Source: UBA1756 sp045130235 (GTDB lineage Bacteria; Bacteroidota; Bacteroidia; Bacteroidales; WCHB1-69). From it: 36,239 nucleotides of DNA. A program made the translations under genes and the position numbers. The notes beneath the pieces were generated by a model. That model had not been told where the DNA came from and did not search any database. It saw nothing but the letters and a program-made list of their open reading frames with translations. The DNA is taken from assembly GCA_045130235.1 (NCBI GenBank), contig JBGUPJ010000030.1, positions 1 to 36,239 of the forward strand. Direction: 5' to 3'. Each line of letters opens with the position of its first letter. The first letter of the stretch is position 1. This document shows, in pieces, positions 8,501-16,828 of the stretch.

Positions 8501-11500
8501 ACCAACAACTACACCCTCGAACCCATTGAGGAGAACACCACCGTTGAGGTTACCTTCCAGCTGATTGAGTACAACCTCACCTGGACCAACACCGGTAATG
8601 GTGACGGTACGGTGAACGACTCCGTGGAAGGCGTCTTCGCTACCGCTCTTTGCGGTGACATGGTTCAGGACTTCCCGGTCCATGCCGCTACTGGTTCCTA
8701 TATCAACACTGTGGTTTGGAACAACTACCCGATCGTGATTGGTGGTAACATCACTGATTGGACCATCAACATCCCCATGGTTGTGAACTCAGGCAACACC
8801 AATGTAGAGGTTGAGTTCACCCTCAACACTTTCACGGTTACCGCTACTGAGAATGACAATACGATGGGTATTGTTGATCCGAGTACTGCAACGATCAACT
8901 ACAATGAAAGTGCCAATATCGACATCGCTGCTGAAACTCCGATGTATCACATTGAGAAAGTGGTTTGCGGTAATGATACCGTTCTTTATGGCAACAATAC
9001 CGACACCCTCATCACCTACACAGTTCAGCATGTCACTTCCGATACTTTGGTGGAGGCCTTCTTCGCTATCAACACTTACGACGTTACCGTTGAAGCTTAC
9101 TCCAATGGCACTCTCGAGCCCGCTCAGACCATCACGGTTGAGTACGGCACCGACACCACCTTCACCTTCACTCCTGATGCTTGCTATCATATAGAGGAAG
9201 TTTTGGTTGATGGTGCTGCCATTGATCCTGTTCCGGCTTCTTACGATTTCACGAATATCGCAGCTAACCATACGCTGGCTGTTACCTTCGCTATCGACAG
9301 CTTCGCTATGACTGCCACCGTGAACGATCCTGCTATGGGTGAAGTGACCGGCGGTACTGCTGCTTGCGGTTCTACCTTCGAATATACCGTGACCGCATAC
9401 GACGGTTATCATGTGGATCACATCGAGAGAGGTGGCAGCGTGATTGCTACTTATAGCAACCAGCCTGCAACGGCTTCTTGCTTCATCTCCAATGTGACGG
9501 CTGACACTCAGATTGACGTGTTCTTCGCCATCAACGAATATGAAGTGACCGCTACCGCTACGAATGGTACGATTACTCCTGCTTCCAGCACCGTTGCTCA
9601 TGGCGGTTCACAGACCTTCACCATGACTCCCGATGAGTGCTACGAACTCACCTCTGTTACGGTTGACGGTGTTGAGATGATTGGTGATGTTACCTCCACC
9701 GCTTCTGACTATGTGGTGGTTCTGAATGAAGACTTTGCTGCCGCTGTGGGTAATGCTAACAGTACCCTCACCGTGGGTAATGTGTTACCTGGCTGGGATG
9801 GTTCTATGGTTTATCCTAACGAAGGTATGTTGAAGTTAGGTAATTCTTCAACTGGTGGTGAAGTCACACTTCCTACCTTGGATCTCTCTACTGGTGATTT
9901 CCATATTGAATTTGACGCTGCTGCTTATAACAACGCCAGCGAGCAGACTACGATTATCCTGACTGTGAATGGTGTTGAGACCGAGGTGGATGGTTTGTTG
10001 AGGGGTGATAACAATATGCAGACCTTCTCTTACGACTTCACCAATGGTACTGCCAACACCGTTATTTCTATCGAATCTTTCCAGAACAACCGTTCACGTT
10101 TCTTCTTGGACAATGTGAAGGTTACCACGGGTTCACCGGCTATATCTACTTTGACGGTTACCCCGATTGAAGGTCCCACCACCGTTGTGGCTACCTTCTC
10201 ACAGCAGCAGTTTGAAGTGGTTACCAGCGTGATTGAAGGTAATGGTGAAATTACTCCTACCACTACTTTCGACTGCGGTGACGATGTTGACGTGACCATG
10301 ACCGCTGGTGATGGTTATCATATCAACTACTATGTTGTGAATGGTGTTACCACCACTTTGAATACCAATGATGACACTGAGGTTACTATTGCAGTGAATT
10401 CTACTCGCAACGATACCGTTGATGTGGCTTTCGCTATCAATACTTACAACATCACCGCTTGCACGGGTACCAATGGTACGCTGACGGTGATGAACACTAC
10501 CGTCAACCACGGCGACTCCGCATACGTACATGTGGTGGCTGATGTGGCTAATGGTTACCATATCGTTGAAATCACCGACAACGCTGGCGGTTCTCTCACT
10601 CTGGGTGAGAATACCGACACTGACGTGATGTACGGTTTGGGTGAGATTCAGCAGGACATCGAGGTTTGCGCTACCTTCGCTCACAACCTCTATCCGATTA
10701 CGGTTGTGAACCAGAATCCTGAAATCGGTACGATTGTTCCTTCTGTTGACTCCAGCTGGACTTGGGGTGAGGATGTTCCGTTTGTTATCACTCCTTCTGA
10801 TGTTTGCTACTATATTAGCGAAATCACTGTTGACGGCACTACGCTGACCGCTGGTACTGACTACACGGTTACCGGTGATACCTACACCTTTGTCAACGTG
10901 GTTGATGAGCACTCCATCACGGTGGGCTTCGATACTGTTGTTTACCAGATGACCGCCACCATCGAACCGTCCAGCTCCGCTACCGTTACTACGGGCGAGG
11001 CCAACTGCGGTCAGGATTGGGATTTCGTGATGGAGGCTGCTGAAGGTCAGCATCTCGCTATGATCTTCGTTGACTATGTTTTGGATACCGTCTTCACCAA
11101 CCAGGAAGACACCTACACTTACACTGTGGAAGACGTTCACGGCGACCACAACGTGATTGTTTACACCGCTATCGATGAATATGCTGTTAACGTCACCACC
11201 ATTGGCGAGGGCGTTACCAACATCGACGGTGATACTACTGCTGTTTACAACACCACACTTGATTTCACCTTCACTCCGAATGCCTGCAACGAGCTCGTCT
11301 CCTTCACCATCAATGATGTTGAGTACATTGACAGCATTGCTTCCATGGCTTACACTTGGACGGCTACCGAAGATGCTACTGTTGTTGTGACTTACGACAG
11401 CATCCGTTACATCATGGCTGAAACTCACACCGGTAATGGTACGGTTTCCTTCGACTCCACTGTTAACTGTGGTGAGACTTACACCTACGAGGTTCGCGCT

Positions 11501-14500
11501 GACGAAGGATGGCACATCGAGTCTTGCATCCTTTCCGACGGTATTAACAATACGGAACTGATGACTCTGCCCACTACCAATGCCGACAACTCAATTGATG
11601 TTACCGTGACTGCAGATGGCGACTATACTTTGAATGTCACCTTCGCTATCAATACTTACAATGTGACGCTTTGCAACCCGCTGACTGAAGGTACTGCTAC
11701 CATCAATCCGGCAGTGGTTGCTCACGACAGCACCGTTGAGGTGACGGTACAGGTTACAGCTCCTGGTTATCACGTACAGACTATCTTCAGCGATGAGACC
11801 AATGTTCAGACCTATGGCGAGAACGAACATACGACTGTGACCTACACGCTGACCAACGTGGTGAGCGACACCTGTATTGATGTTACCTTCGAACTGAACA
11901 ACTACACCATCAGCGCTTCTGTTACGGATGCTGCCAACGGCATGATTACTCCTGAAGGCGACAGCGCCGTTCGTTATGGCGACAACGTTACCTACACCAT
12001 CCAGCCCACCAACGATTGTCACTACATTTCCACGATTGTGGTGGATGACACGACGGTGATTAATGTGAATGATAGTGTTGCTTATCCGTACACCTTCAGC
12101 GCTATCGACAACAACCACACTATCGTAGCTAATTTCGACATCTATCGTTATGAAGTTGTTACCTCTGTTAACGATGTTACCATGGGTACGATCACCGCTA
12201 CTGACTCTGTGGATTGCGGCAGCGCATTCGACTATGAAGTTACTCCGGAATTCGGTTATCACATCGCTTCTGTTGAGGTTGACGGTGTTGCCGAGACCAT
12301 CGCTGACAGCTCCACCTTCACTTCTTCTATCACTGACATCCACGCAGACCATAGCATCGTGGCTACCTTCGAAATCAACCATTATTTGATGGATGTGACC
12401 GCTGGCGCTAACGGTACTATCGTTCCTGGCGACACTGTTCTGGAGCACGGTCAGGATGTTACCTTCACCATCACTCCGGATGATTGCTACTACATTAGCG
12501 AACTCATCGTTGACGGTGAGGATCAGGCTTCTCTGATCGTTCCTGAAGGAATGACCTATACCTTCGCTAATGTTTCCGAGGCTCACACCCTCGAGGCCAA
12601 CTTCGAAATCTACACTTACGACATGACCGAGACCCACACGGGTAATGGTACGGTTTCCACCGCCGATGACATCAACTGCGGCGACGAATACACCTACACC
12701 ATCACCGCTGATATGGGCTGGCACATCGCAAGCATCGAATTCGGTGGCAACACCATCAACAACACGATGGTTGAGCCGAACGACTTCAACGACACCACCA
12801 TCACCATCAATCCTGTTCGTCAGGATACGATGCTGACCGTAGTCTTCGAAATCGACCACTACACGGTGAGCGCTTGCGCCGTTGTGAACGGTACGATTAC
12901 CATCAACGATCCTGTTGAGGTTGACTCCAACATGAACACCACCGCTATCATCGTTGCTGACACGCTGAACGGTTATCATATCGTTGAGGTTTCTGACAAC
13001 CGCGGCGGTTATGTGGCTTACGGCAACAACACCGACGTTGAGGTGGTTTACAACATCGACAATGTTGATCAGGATATCGAGGTTTGCGCAGTCTTCGCTC
13101 TCAACGAGTTCCACATCACCGCTACTGCTGGTGCTAATGGTACTATTGATCCTGAAGGAACCGACACCATCTTCTATGGCGAAACCCTTACCTACACCAT
13201 CACTGCTGATCAGCCGTGCTACTACATTTCTGCTGTTGATGTGGATGGCGAAAGCGTTTGGACTGGCTATACCGATTCTATCAGCCCGTACACCTACACC
13301 TTCACCGCTGCCGACTTCGACCAGGCTGTGGTTGAACACACCATCAATGCTGAGTTCACCATGTTCGAGTACAACATGACGGCTACCGCCCATGAAGATA
13401 CGATGGGTACGGTTACCTCCGCTGTTGTGAACTGCGGTGACGATTACACCTACGAAATCACTGCTAACTACGGATGGCATATCGACCACGTGGTACTCGA
13501 CGGTACGACCACCAACTATGTTGGTCAGCCCACTGAGGATGAAATCACGGTGACTGACATCCACGAACATCACAACTTGGATGTTTACTTCGCAAGAAAT
13601 TACTATCCGGTGACCGCCATCGCCAACGAACATGGTTCGATCGTGGTGGCTGGTACTACCAATGTTGAGCATGGTACGGGTGTTTCGTACGAAATCACTC
13701 CTGACCACTGCTACTACATCAGCGAGATTCTCGTGAATGGTGAGGCTCAGGCCATCGATGACATCGAAGGCGAGACCTTCTCTATCGCTTCCATCGAAGA
13801 TACCACTGTAATCGAAGCCAGCTTCGAAATCTACAGATACTTCATGGGCGAGACCCACACCGGTAACGGTACCGTCACCACCGACACGGTGGATTGCGGT
13901 GCTGCTTATCAGTACACCATCACGGCTGACACTGGTTGGCATATCGAAAGCCACACTCTGGGTGGCGTGACCTACACGCTGAACCACAACAGTGATGTCG
14001 AGGCTCTCAGAAATGTGACTGTTGCTACGCAGGATACCACTCTCGAGGTTATCTTCGCTCGTAACAACTACACTATCGACGTAACGGTGAACGGCAACGG
14101 TACCACCACTCCTGGTGACACCACTGTTGAGTACGAAGCTACGGTTGATTACACCATCACCGCTGACTTCGGTCACCACATCGCTAGCGTAACCGTTGAC
14201 GGCGTTGCTGAGAACGTTCCTGCTAACGCTGACACTTACGATTACACCTTCAGTAACATCGACGCTAACCACACCTTGAACGTCGTGTTCGAACCCAATG
14301 TGTATGTCATCAATGCTACGGCTGAGGATCATGGTACGATCCTGCTCGAAGGCGACAATGAAGTGGTCTTCGGCGGCAGCGTGACCTTCTCCATCACCGC
14401 AGATCCTTGCTACAACATCAGCGCCATCTTGGTTGACGGCGAGGCTGACACCAACTTCGTGGCTGGTGTTCCCACCGCTGAATACACCATGAGCAATATC

Positions 14501-16666
14501 GACAGCAACCACACTGTGGTGGCTCAGTTCGAAACCACTACCTACGAGGTGACCGTCAACGTGACCGGCAACGGCACGGCTGACCCGACCAGCGGTACTT
14601 ACAACTGCGGCGACACCATCTCCTTCACCTTCACTCCTGACAACGACGGTGTTGAAGTGGAGAGCGTGGTAGTGAACGGTAACAACATCGGTTCTGTGAC
14701 CTCATACGTCATCAACGGCATCTCCGCTGATTACACCATCGACGTCACCTTCGCCGACATTACCTACACGCTGACCTCTGTTGCTTACAACAATGGTACG
14801 ATTGATCCTGTTGGTGACACTGTGGTGGCTTACAACGGTTCAATGACCTACACCCTTACACCTGATGAATGCCAGACCGTTTCTGAACTGTTGGTCAACG
14901 GTGTTTCTTACCTTGACAGCGCTAACTTCGATGGTACGACCCTCACCTTGGACAACATCCAGCGCGACATGACCATCCAGGCTTACTTCCAGGTGATGAC
15001 CTACACGGTTGAGGCCACTCAGGCTGAAGGCGGTGTGATCACCGAGACGGGTGTTTACAACTGCGGTACAGATGTTACTTACAACATCGTTGCTAATGAT
15101 TGCTACACGCTGACTACTATCACGGTGGACGGCGAGGATATCACCTGCGAACTCACCGACACGGTGATCGTCTTCAACGCAATCGACACCAACCACACCA
15201 TCACCGCTACCTTCACCATGAACACCTACACCATCACGGCCAACGTGAACGATGAGGATGCTGGTACGATTACTCCTACCGACACCTTCAACTGCGGTGA
15301 AACTCCGGTTTATGAAATCACCCCGAACGAGGGATACTACATTGTGAGCGTAATGGTTGACAGCGTTGAGCAGGGTGCTATTGACAGCTACACTTTCAGC
15401 GCTCTCCACGCCGACCATACCATCGATGCTACCTTCGCTAAGTACACCTACACGGTTTCCGCTTACGGTGCCGCTGGCGTTGAAATCACTCCTGAGGGTG
15501 ACACCACCGTTGAATACGGCGAAAGCGTCTCCTACACGCTCACCGCTGATGACTGCTACGAAATTGTAAGCGTTATGCTCGATGGCGAGGACCTTGGTGC
15601 TGTGACTACCGTTGATGTGGACAGCATCACTGCTAACCACGTCATCACCGTTGAGTCTGCTATCAAGACCTACACCATCACGGCTACGGCTACTGAAGGT
15701 GGTAACATCACTCCTGCTGGTGAGGTGATTGTGAACTGCGGTGCTTCCCAGTTCTTCACCATCACTCCTGCTGTGGGTTATGTGATTGAAAGTGTTGAGG
15801 TTGACGGCGCCGACCAGGGTGCTATCAACAGCTACATCTTCGATTCTGTGACTGCCGATGCTACCATCCACGTCATCTTCTCCGCTATCGCTGATTCTAC
15901 CTACACCATCACTGCTACTGCTGGTGCTAATGGTACCATCACGCCTGCTGGCGATGTGACCGTAAACTATGGTGCAAGCCAGTCCTTCGTGATCGTGGCT
16001 GACGAGTACTACACCATCGGTGAGGTATTGATTGACAGCGTGCCGCTGGCTAACCCGGTTGCTTCCTACACCTTCGTGAATGTGACGGCTAACCACACCA
16101 TCGACGTTACCTTCGTGCCGGCTGAATGCCCGGTTCCGACCTACGCTTGGACCACCGACATCACCGACAACTCCGCTACTTTGAACTGGACCGATATGGA
16201 AGTTACTTCCTACACCATTCGTTACAAGAGCGCCGATGATACCGTTTACACCGAAGTTACTGGCATCACCGAAACCAGCTACGAGCTGAGCGGTTTGGAT
16301 GACAACATGGTGTATGTATGGAATGTGAAGTCTGTGTGCATCGCTGACACTGCTGAAAGCAACTGGAGCTCACAGCAGCAGTTCCGCACCGAAGGTACGC
16401 TTCCGGACACCACTGGTGTTGCTAACTACAGCCTTGACAATGTGAAGGTTTACAGCTATGGCAACGACATCTATGTGGTGAACAACAGCAATGTGATCAT
16501 CAACAACGTTCAGGTGTATGACCTCAACGGCCGCATCATCTACAACGGCAAGGCTCAGGACAACCCGACCGTTATCAACGTGAATGCTGCCAACGGCATG
16601 TACGTTGTGAGAGTGACCACTGCTGATGCAGTTCGCAACTACAAGGTCAGCATCTCGCAGAGATAA
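5564..16666 (+). CDS. Giant T9SS-secreted InlB-type repeat protein (3,700 aa)
   Basis: Very large surface or secreted protein, probably an adhesin or structural filament; the function is inferred. Layout by residue: signal peptide (MKGFIAVALLMLMALGNVNA, with a possible shorter start at ATG 5615); ~40-190 N-terminal domain; ~195-270 fibronectin III-like; ~270-920 twelve ~50-residue repeats ending in forms of GCDSVVTMTLTVNP, many with LPYTWNGVxFT; ~925-3520 thirty-one ~75-85-residue repeats resembling the bacterial InlB B-repeat (YTITATAGANGTITPAGDVT, TITPDxCYYI, NHTIxVTF); ~1383-1527 a non-repeat domain inserted in repeat 6; ~3521-3615 fibronectin III; ~3620-3700 T9SS type A sorting domain (VYDLNGRIIYNG, GMYVVRVTT). 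Codons are strongly biased to GGT, GCT, ACC and AAC, unlike folP, which suggests high expression. The repeat region is acidic and Thr-rich. It is flanked by a -7 box and a terminator, so it is probably monocistronic. Confidence 0.93.
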   Translation: MKRFYTFEPKNFRIFDKMKGFIAVALLMLMALGNVNAQVFRLVTSASDLAVGDTVIIAAKGYDYALGPQSGSYFQRLAITKTDDDCATWTTNVQKLVLENGSVSNTFAFNLNGEYLCATSNSNNNMGTRASVNGNASWAISINADHEATIEAQGTYTHNNIRYNSSSPRFSCYLSTSTLPAVCLYKRVCADVESVNATAQATTAQATWSSLATSFVAELNGTPVTNFTQNGNAWTCDLTDLTPNTNYTFRVKADCQTDFVETNFTTGCLDYSASNTINASIYEGQVYPLAGDDYSVAGTYTIPMTDAYGCDSIITLILEVLTPLNVHREDVSACDTYTLQKFDNTEIICTETNIYYDTLPAAAVGGLDSIHEVHLTINHTYNIDTAITVCENDLPFSFGPFNFPEGSQAMEMPIPLHYTFTSAAGCDSVVTLHLTIGETYAVTDDSTICQNALPFTWNGVTFTAAGTQTTTLQTVLGCDSVVTMTLNVNPNTTYEITEEVVENNLPYVLNGTEYTTTGTYTQLLENANGCDSTITLNLTVYMNVTGDAEQSICESQLPYIWNGVEFTAAGTQSALLAGQGAHGVDSTVNMTLVVNSEYAVTDEMAICDNELPYTWNGVVFTEAGTQNTTLQTVAGCDSVVTMTLTVNPTATGSEEYTICPADLPYTWNDTTFGTETTPATYNYTYNGHTVAGCDSVVTLTLTINANTEETIELTVLENELPYEFNGQPYSTPGTYYPHIQNANGCDSAITLVFDYYPNITVDVDSTICSTMLPITWNGVEFTAAGTESATLTGAGSHGEDSTVNMTLNVLQAPVAEITYTICDSELPYTQNGVTFTAAGTQDVVLTAVNGCDSTLTMTVVVNPTYNTTEEVTLCPIELPYTWNDTTFEVGTTLAGQTYTHVFHGTTTATCDSIVTLTLTMRQQSDCEFEVTASAGDHGTISPVGTQTVDYHATPTYTITPDACYEIATLMVNGVAVDNPTNNYTLEPIEENTTVEVTFQLIEYNLTWTNTGNGDGTVNDSVEGVFATALCGDMVQDFPVHAATGSYINTVVWNNYPIVIGGNITDWTINIPMVVNSGNTNVEVEFTLNTFTVTATENDNTMGIVDPSTATINYNESANIDIAAETPMYHIEKVVCGNDTVLYGNNTDTLITYTVQHVTSDTLVEAFFAINTYDVTVEAYSNGTLEPAQTITVEYGTDTTFTFTPDACYHIEEVLVDGAAIDPVPASYDFTNIAANHTLAVTFAIDSFAMTATVNDPAMGEVTGGTAACGSTFEYTVTAYDGYHVDHIERGGSVIATYSNQPATASCFISNVTADTQIDVFFAINEYEVTATATNGTITPASSTVAHGGSQTFTMTPDECYELTSVTVDGVEMIGDVTSTASDYVVVLNEDFAAAVGNANSTLTVGNVLPGWDGSMVYPNEGMLKLGNSSTGGEVTLPTLDLSTGDFHIEFDAAAYNNASEQTTIILTVNGVETEVDGLLRGDNNMQTFSYDFTNGTANTVISIESFQNNRSRFFLDNVKVTTGSPAISTLTVTPIEGPTTVVATFSQQQFEVVTSVIEGNGEITPTTTFDCGDDVDVTMTAGDGYHINYYVVNGVTTTLNTNDDTEVTIAVNSTRNDTVDVAFAINTYNITACTGTNGTLTVMNTTVNHGDSAYVHVVADVANGYHIVEITDNAGGSLTLGENTDTDVMYGLGEIQQDIEVCATFAHNLYPITVVNQNPEIGTIVPSVDSSWTWGEDVPFVITPSDVCYYISEITVDGTTLTAGTDYTVTGDTYTFVNVVDEHSITVGFDTVVYQMTATIEPSSSATVTTGEANCGQDWDFVMEAAEGQHLAMIFVDYVLDTVFTNQEDTYTYTVEDVHGDHNVIVYTAIDEYAVNVTTIGEGVTNIDGDTTAVYNTTLDFTFTPNACNELVSFTINDVEYIDSIASMAYTWTATEDATVVVTYDSIRYIMAETHTGNGTVSFDSTVNCGETYTYEVRADEGWHIESCILSDGINNTELMTLPTTNADNSIDVTVTADGDYTLNVTFAINTYNVTLCNPLTEGTATINPAVVAHDSTVEVTVQVTAPGYHVQTIFSDETNVQTYGENEHTTVTYTLTNVVSDTCIDVTFELNNYTISASVTDAANGMITPEGDSAVRYGDNVTYTIQPTNDCHYISTIVVDDTTVINVNDSVAYPYTFSAIDNNHTIVANFDIYRYEVVTSVNDVTMGTITATDSVDCGSAFDYEVTPEFGYHIASVEVDGVAETIADSSTFTSSITDIHADHSIVATFEINHYLMDVTAGANGTIVPGDTVLEHGQDVTFTITPDDCYYISELIVDGEDQASLIVPEGMTYTFANVSEAHTLEANFEIYTYDMTETHTGNGTVSTADDINCGDEYTYTITADMGWHIASIEFGGNTINNTMVEPNDFNDTTITINPVRQDTMLTVVFEIDHYTVSACAVVNGTITINDPVEVDSNMNTTAIIVADTLNGYHIVEVSDNRGGYVAYGNNTDVEVVYNIDNVDQDIEVCAVFALNEFHITATAGANGTIDPEGTDTIFYGETLTYTITADQPCYYISAVDVDGESVWTGYTDSISPYTYTFTAADFDQAVVEHTINAEFTMFEYNMTATAHEDTMGTVTSAVVNCGDDYTYEITANYGWHIDHVVLDGTTTNYVGQPTEDEITVTDIHEHHNLDVYFARNYYPVTAIANEHGSIVVAGTTNVEHGTGVSYEITPDHCYYISEILVNGEAQAIDDIEGETFSIASIEDTTVIEASFEIYRYFMGETHTGNGTVTTDTVDCGAAYQYTITADTGWHIESHTLGGVTYTLNHNSDVEALRNVTVATQDTTLEVIFARNNYTIDVTVNGNGTTTPGDTTVEYEATVDYTITADFGHHIASVTVDGVAENVPANADTYDYTFSNIDANHTLNVVFEPNVYVINATAEDHGTILLEGDNEVVFGGSVTFSITADPCYNISAILVDGEADTNFVAGVPTAEYTMSNIDSNHTVVAQFETTTYEVTVNVTGNGTADPTSGTYNCGDTISFTFTPDNDGVEVESVVVNGNNIGSVTSYVINGISADYTIDVTFADITYTLTSVAYNNGTIDPVGDTVVAYNGSMTYTLTPDECQTVSELLVNGVSYLDSANFDGTTLTLDNIQRDMTIQAYFQVMTYTVEATQAEGGVITETGVYNCGTDVTYNIVANDCYTLTTITVDGEDITCELTDTVIVFNAIDTNHTITATFTMNTYTITANVNDEDAGTITPTDTFNCGETPVYEITPNEGYYIVSVMVDSVEQGAIDSYTFSALHADHTIDATFAKYTYTVSAYGAAGVEITPEGDTTVEYGESVSYTLTADDCYEIVSVMLDGEDLGAVTTVDVDSITANHVITVESAIKTYTITATATEGGNITPAGEVIVNCGASQFFTITPAVGYVIESVEVDGADQGAINSYIFDSVTADATIHVIFSAIADSTYTITATAGANGTITPAGDVTVNYGASQSFVIVADEYYTIGEVLIDSVPLANPVASYTFVNVTANHTIDVTFVPAECPVPTYAWTTDITDNSATLNWTDMEVTSYTIRYKSADDTVYTEVTGITETSYELSGLDDNMVYVWNVKSVCIADTAESNWSSQQQFRTEGTLPDTTGVANYSLDNVKVYSYGNDIYVVNNSNVIINNVQVYDLNGRIIYNGKAQDNPTVINVNAANGMYVVRVTTADAVRNYKVSISQR
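8567..13834 (+). repeat. Higher-order repeat: four copies of a five-repeat unit
   Basis: Within the giant gene, InlB-like repeats 2-21 fall into four blocks of five, starting at 8567, 10208, 11405 and 12614; a further partial block starts at 13835. Block lengths are 1,641, 1,197, 1,209 and 1,221 nt, and the first becomes ~1,206 nt once the inserted domain is removed. Equivalent repeats match best at distance five. For example ETHTGNGTV opens repeats 12, 17 and 22, GYHIVE with a C...EVC pair marks repeats 8 and 18, and CYYISE marks 9, 16 and 21. Repeats 23-31 do not follow this order. Confidence 0.7.
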
Positions 16667-16686
16667 TCTGCTGATGATATGCAATA

Positions 16687-16719
16687 AAAGAGGGTTTCGT
16701 AAGGAACCCTCTTTTTTTA
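16687..16719 (+). terminator. Intrinsic terminator of the giant repeat gene
   Basis: AAAGAGGGTT (16687-16696) pairs perfectly with AACCCTCTTT (16705-16714) around an 8-nt loop and is followed by a T-run. It lies 20 nt after the stop codon. Confidence 0.9.
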
Positions 16720-16786
16720 TTTTTATTCATGAGATAAATGCGCATAAAGTATAGAATTTGCAGGCTCAACATTCAGAAATTTTGTG

Positions 16787-16794
16787 TAAGTTTG
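16787..16794 (+). promoter_or_regulatory. Candidate -7 box for the aminotransferase unit
   Basis: TAAGTTTG matches TAnnTTTG and lies 34 nt before the start at 16829, just after the terminator. The nearest upstream TTTG (16757-16760) is 26 nt away, longer than the usual 19-21. Confidence 0.5.
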
Positions 16795-16828
16795 CACCCT
16801 CAAAATTAAAACAATAAAATTATTCAAT

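Noticed and set aside
11591..14512. A 973-residue open frame on the minus strand inside the giant gene (and others at 14840-16096, 10199-11515, 6446-7777)
   Set aside because: These are antisense shadows. The strong, regular codon bias of the plus-strand gene avoids the triplets that would be stops on the other strand. The plus-strand frame has signal peptide, repeats and sorting domain; the minus frames show no family.
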